From assembly GCA_021781075.1 (NCBI GenBank), contig JAJXXN010000127.1:1-6868 (forward strand): 6,868 bases of DNA, given 5' to 3'. The first letter of the stretch is position 1. Each line of letters starts with the position of its first letter. This DNA comes from Acidobacteriota bacterium (GTDB lineage Bacteria > Acidobacteriota > Terriglobia > Terriglobales > Acidobacteriaceae). The notes beneath the pieces are model-generated. The model saw nothing but the letters and a program-made list of their open reading frames with translations. It was not told the origin of the DNA and did no database searches. The translations under genes were made by a program, and so were the position numbers. Below are positions 5,109 to 6,868 of this stretch, one piece after another.

Positions 5109-6098
5109 ATGCGACGCAAACTCGTTGCAATCTGTTTTGCCTGTTTTGTTTCGGCGAGCCTTGCCCAGCAAGGCCCGTCGTTCACTTCTGACGCTGCGCT
5201 CCCGGCGGAATTCCAAAAGATTGCCGCCGCCCACCAGGGGGGTCTTGCCGTCTATGCGGTAAACCTGAAGACCGGCCAGACCGCGGCTTTCGACGCCGAT
5301 CAACCGGTGAAGACCGCTTCGGTGATCAAGCTGGCAATTCTCTATGATGCCCTGCGCCAAATCCGCGCCGGACGCGCCAGCTTTGACGAAAACCTGGTCC
5401 TTGAGAAAAATAACCAGGTCTCGGGTTCCGGCGTGCTTGCCGAGTTCAGCACGCCGCACACCCTCACGCTTGCCGACACGCTGACCCTGATGGTGATAGT
5501 CAGCGACAACACGGCCACCAACCTTGCAATTGACCGTCTGGGCCTGGACCACATCAACCAGACCATTCAATCGCTGGGGCTGAAAAACACCTGGCTCTAC
5601 AAAAAAATTGGCCTGCCCGCCACGGCGCCCATGCCCGCAGACCAGCCGGAGTTCGGCCTTGGCAAAACCACTGCGCGCGAGATGGCAACCATCATGCGCC
5701 AGATTGTCGAGTGCCGCCTTGACCCAGCCGCCAAACCCAGCCCTGCCGATGGCCCACTCTGCGGCCGCGCGCTCACCATGCTGCGCAATCAGCAGGACCG
5801 CGACAGCCTGCCGCGCTATGTGGAGGTTTTTGACACCAGTGAGGCCGGGTCGGCAATCGGCAACAAAACCGGCGCCCTCGATGCGGTGCGTAATGACGTG
5901 GCACTCTTTGCAACGAAGAACGGCCCCATCCTCATCAGCGCCTTCACCTGGGAAAACAAGGACGAGCGCTGGACCGGCGACAATGAGGCCGAGCAGACAC
6001 TGGGCAAAATCGGCGCGGCGGTCTTGAAGGCCTGGTCGCCGCTCGGGCTCGACCCCAACGCCGTGAACTGGCAAAACCCACTTGTTTCTGCCAAATAA
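5109..6098 (+). CDS. Secreted class A beta-lactamase-like serine hydrolase lacking a canonical omega-loop motif
   Basis: A 329-residue exported protein. The N-terminus MRRKLVAICFACFVSASLA is a classic signal peptide with likely cleavage after Ala19 (SLA-QQ), so it acts in the periplasm. The penicilloyl-serine-transferase motifs are present: Ser71-V-I-Lys74 (SxxK nucleophile and base), Ser132-Asp133-Asn134 (SDN) and Lys253-Thr254-Gly255 (KTG), in class A order and spacing. The deacylating motif ExxLN is not recognisable. Between SDN and KTG the sequence runs LGLKNTWLYKKIGLPA to PADQPEFGLGKTTAREMA; the only candidate is Glu181 in E-F-G-L-G, with Gly in place of the Asn and an unusually short distance to the following Thr-Thr. 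It may hydrolyse beta-lactams poorly, or act as a penicillin-binding protein or another serine amidase/esterase. AAAGGCAAG before the ATG is a weak ribosome site inside the upstream gene's end; translational coupling is likely. A terminator follows 19 bases after the stop. Confidence 0.85.
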   Translation: MRRKLVAICFACFVSASLAQQGPSFTSDAALPAEFQKIAAAHQGGLAVYAVNLKTGQTAAFDADQPVKTASVIKLAILYDALRQIRAGRASFDENLVLEKNNQVSGSGVLAEFSTPHTLTLADTLTLMVIVSDNTATNLAIDRLGLDHINQTIQSLGLKNTWLYKKIGLPATAPMPADQPEFGLGKTTAREMATIMRQIVECRLDPAAKPSPADGPLCGRALTMLRNQQDRDSLPRYVEVFDTSEAGSAIGNKTGALDAVRNDVALFATKNGPILISAFTWENKDERWTGDNEAEQTLGKIGAAVLKAWSPLGLDPNAVNWQNPLVSAK

Positions 6099-6117
6099 CC
6101 CGCATCAGGCGCAAGAA

Positions 6118-6142
6118 AAGCCCCGCCATCGGTGCGGGGCTT
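6118..6142. terminator. Bidirectional rho-independent terminator
   Basis: A perfect 9-bp stem AAGCCCCGC / GCGGGGCTT (6118-6126 and 6134-6142) with a 7-base loop lies between two convergent genes. Read on the minus strand, the stem is followed by TTCTTG after its own final TT, giving a near-continuous U tract for the L28 gene. On the plus strand the tail is ATTCACTTCTT, a weaker but usable end for the beta-lactamase-like operon. Confidence 0.85.
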
Positions 6143-6165
6143 ATTCACTTCTTGATTGGTTGCGG

Positions 6166-6354
6166 CTACGACTTCACAACCTTGCCGGCCTTGATGCAGC
6201 TGGTGCATACGCGAATGCGCTTGGGTGCGCCGTTGACCAGGGCTTTCACCGCCTGGAGGTTCACATTCCACCGCCGCCGCGATACATTGTGCGCGTGTGA
6301 GATGTTATTGCCGAACTGCGGTCCCTTGCCGCAGAGATCACATACCTGGGCCAT
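6166..6354 (-). CDS. rpmB: 50S ribosomal protein L28, zinc-binding (C+) form
   Basis: A 62-residue protein of the large ribosomal subunit, of normal length for bacterial L28. It shows the family signature CDLCGKGPQFGNNISHAHNVSRRRW (residues 5-29), followed by N-V-N-L-Q-A-V, and the C-terminal RIRVCTSCIKAGKVVK. Cys5/Cys8 and Cys50/Cys53 form two CxxC knuckles, so this is the zinc-dependent form rather than the Cys-free paralogue that some bacteria make under zinc limitation. ATG 6354 is the right start: GGAG (6365 to 6362) lies 7 bases upstream, and the in-frame extension to 6453 reads through the leader and is unlike any L28. A good promoter is at 6475-6503 and a terminator at 6118-6142, so it is a single-gene transcript. 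Confidence 0.97.
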   Translation of the reverse strand: MAQVCDLCGKGPQFGNNISHAHNVSRRRWNVNLQAVKALVNGAPKRIRVCTSCIKAGKVVKS

Positions 6355-6468
6355 TGTTCTGCTCCAAAACTCTTCTGAATTCTTTCGGCCTACCGGATAA
6401 GGCTGCCGCGCTCTCGCATCGCCGATTGCTCGGGGCATCGCGGCCGGAATCAACTCAATCTGCCGAAC
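6355..6468 (-). promoter_or_regulatory. Structured 5' leader of rpmB
   Basis: If transcription starts near 6468, the message has a leader of about 115 bases. On the minus strand it can fold into a 6-bp stem GCCGCG / CGCGGC (6444-6439 with 6410-6405) enclosing a 4-bp hairpin CCGA-GCAA-TCGG (6433-6422) with a GNRA-type GCAA loop. A further imperfect palindrome, GCCTTATCCGGTAGGC, lies at 6404-6389. Ribosomal protein genes are often controlled by their own products through such leaders, but I do not recognise a described motif here. Confidence 0.4.
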
Positions 6469-6474
6469 TTATTC

Positions 6475-6503
6475 AGTATACGCGAAAACACAGGAGTGGC
6501 CAA
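6475..6503 (-). promoter_or_regulatory. Sigma70-type promoter of rpmB
   Basis: On the minus strand TTGGCC (6503-6498; four of six to TTGACA) and TATACT (6480-6475; five of six to TATAAT) are separated by exactly 17 bases. The predicted start of transcription is near 6468, upstream of the L28 gene. This is the best promoter match in the window. Confidence 0.75.
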
Positions 6504-6561
6504 GCTTCAGCACCTGCTTGGCACACCCATGCTGTTTTTACCGCTGAAACCAGCAAAATTC

Positions 6562-6577
6562 GCACAATAAATTGTGC
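6562..6577. repeat. 7-bp inverted repeat, possible terminator or operator
   Basis: GCACAAT and ATTGTGC are perfect reverse complements around AA (AATT-rich centre). On the minus strand the hairpin begins 17 bases after the stop of the small gene at 6594 and is followed by GAATTTTGC, so it may be that gene's weak rho-independent terminator. It also lies about 60 bases upstream of the rpmB -35 box, so a regulator-binding site is an alternative. Confidence 0.45.
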
Positions 6578-6593
6578 AACCAACTGCCGCGAC

Positions 6594-6868
6594 CTACCGT
6601 TTGAATGTTACATAGCGCCGCCCCGAGTACAAGCGGAATCCACCACCCGCATCCACTGCCATCATCAACGGCATGGGGCGCTTCAGTTCCCCATCGGTCT
6701 TGGAGTCAACCGTGAATAAATCATGCCCGCCAATATCGAGCACAATGAACTTGTCCCCACCGATGAAGCCCACTCCATACGCACCCGGCGCCAACACATG
6801 CCCTTCCATCGTGATCGGCACCTCCGTGATCAGGTAGTCCTGGTATTTCGACTGCACTTCGCTCGAGT
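6594..6868 (-). CDS. Small uncharacterised protein, C-terminal part
   Basis: The frame is open to the window edge (reading S-S-E-V-Q-S-K-Y-Q-D-Y), so the 5' end is missing; the GTG at 6857 is probably internal. About 90 residues are visible, mainly short beta strands with glycine turns: YLITEVPITMEGHVLAPGAYGVGFI, then GGDKFIVLDIGGHDLFTVDS, then LKRPMPLMMAVDAGGGFRLYSGRRYVTFKR to the stop. The alternating hydrophobic pattern suggests a small all-beta domain. From memory, similar small proteins, usually with a signal peptide in the missing N-terminal part, occur in Acidobacteriota, but I know no function. No catalytic Cys/His/Asp cluster stands out. It is followed by an inverted repeat at 6562-6577 that may end its transcript. 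Being a real gene is likely; its role is unknown. Confidence 0.65.
   Translation of the reverse strand, partial: SSEVQSKYQDYLITEVPITMEGHVLAPGAYGVGFIGGDKFIVLDIGGHDLFTVDSKTDGELKRPMPLMMAVDAGGGFRLYSGRRYVTFKR

Noticed and set aside
5073..6074. A 333-codon open frame on the minus strand opposite the beta-lactamase-like gene.
   Set aside because: The plus-strand frame has a signal peptide and SxxK/SDN/KTG motifs; the antisense frame shows no domain and is explained by GC-rich codon bias.
6355..6453. N-terminal extension of L28 to a 95-residue protein.
   Set aside because: A Shine-Dalgarno and the universal L28 start (MAQVCDLC) place the start at 6354; the extension is leader sequence.
6297..6719. 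A 140-codon plus-strand frame across the rpmB start and promoter.
   Set aside because: It runs antisense to L28, its promoter and the small minus-strand gene, and its product resembles no protein.

Overview
The window looks like a piece of a moderately GC-rich, free-living bacterial genome, most likely Acidobacteriota, with Verrucomicrobiota as the main alternative. This is inferred from remembered family resemblance (a zinc-type L28 beginning MAQVCDLCGKGPQFG, a small secreted-type protein with a LAPGAYG motif, a class A beta-lactamase-fold protein), not from a search. The first ~430 bases differ: they are visibly more GC-rich (about 72% in the first 120 bases) and encode the tail of a HEAT-repeat protein. 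Beyond ~460 the composition is milder, with many CAATTG/TTGCAA-type codons.

Layout. (1) 1-437, +: end of a HEAT-repeat protein. (2) 434-3108, +: a three-gene cluster of a PocR-domain AraC-family regulator and two half-size EamA (drug/metabolite transporter) proteins. Their charge patterns predict opposite membrane orientations, as expected of a ten-helix carrier split over two genes. (3) 3058-4053, -: a galactose-mutarotase-like protein whose 3' end overlaps the second EamA gene tail to tail. (4) 4054-4271: a divergent intergenic region. (5) 4272-6098, +: an in-frame RidA-MsrB fusion followed after 3 bases by a secreted serine beta-lactamase-fold protein, ending at a hairpin terminator shared with the convergent gene. 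(6) 6166-6354, -: rpmB (ribosomal protein L28), with a good sigma70-type promoter and a ~115-base structured leader. (7) 6594-6868, -: the 3' part of a small uncharacterised protein running off the window.

How the genes may work together: the PocR/AraC protein probably senses a small ligand and controls the adjacent split transporter. The RidA-MsrB fusion joins removal of reactive enamines/imines with repair of oxidised methionine. The beta-lactamase-fold partner has SxxK, SDN and KTG but no normal omega-loop ExxLN, so its hydrolytic activity is uncertain.

The most notable points are the RidA-MsrB fusion, the split transporter with mirrored charge bias, and the abrupt change at ~430-460, where the PocR domain lacks its first strand/helix and a perfect 8-bp inverted repeat sits. 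The last may be an assembly join or a real rearrangement. I see no CRISPR array, tRNA, rRNA, insertion sequence or phage gene.
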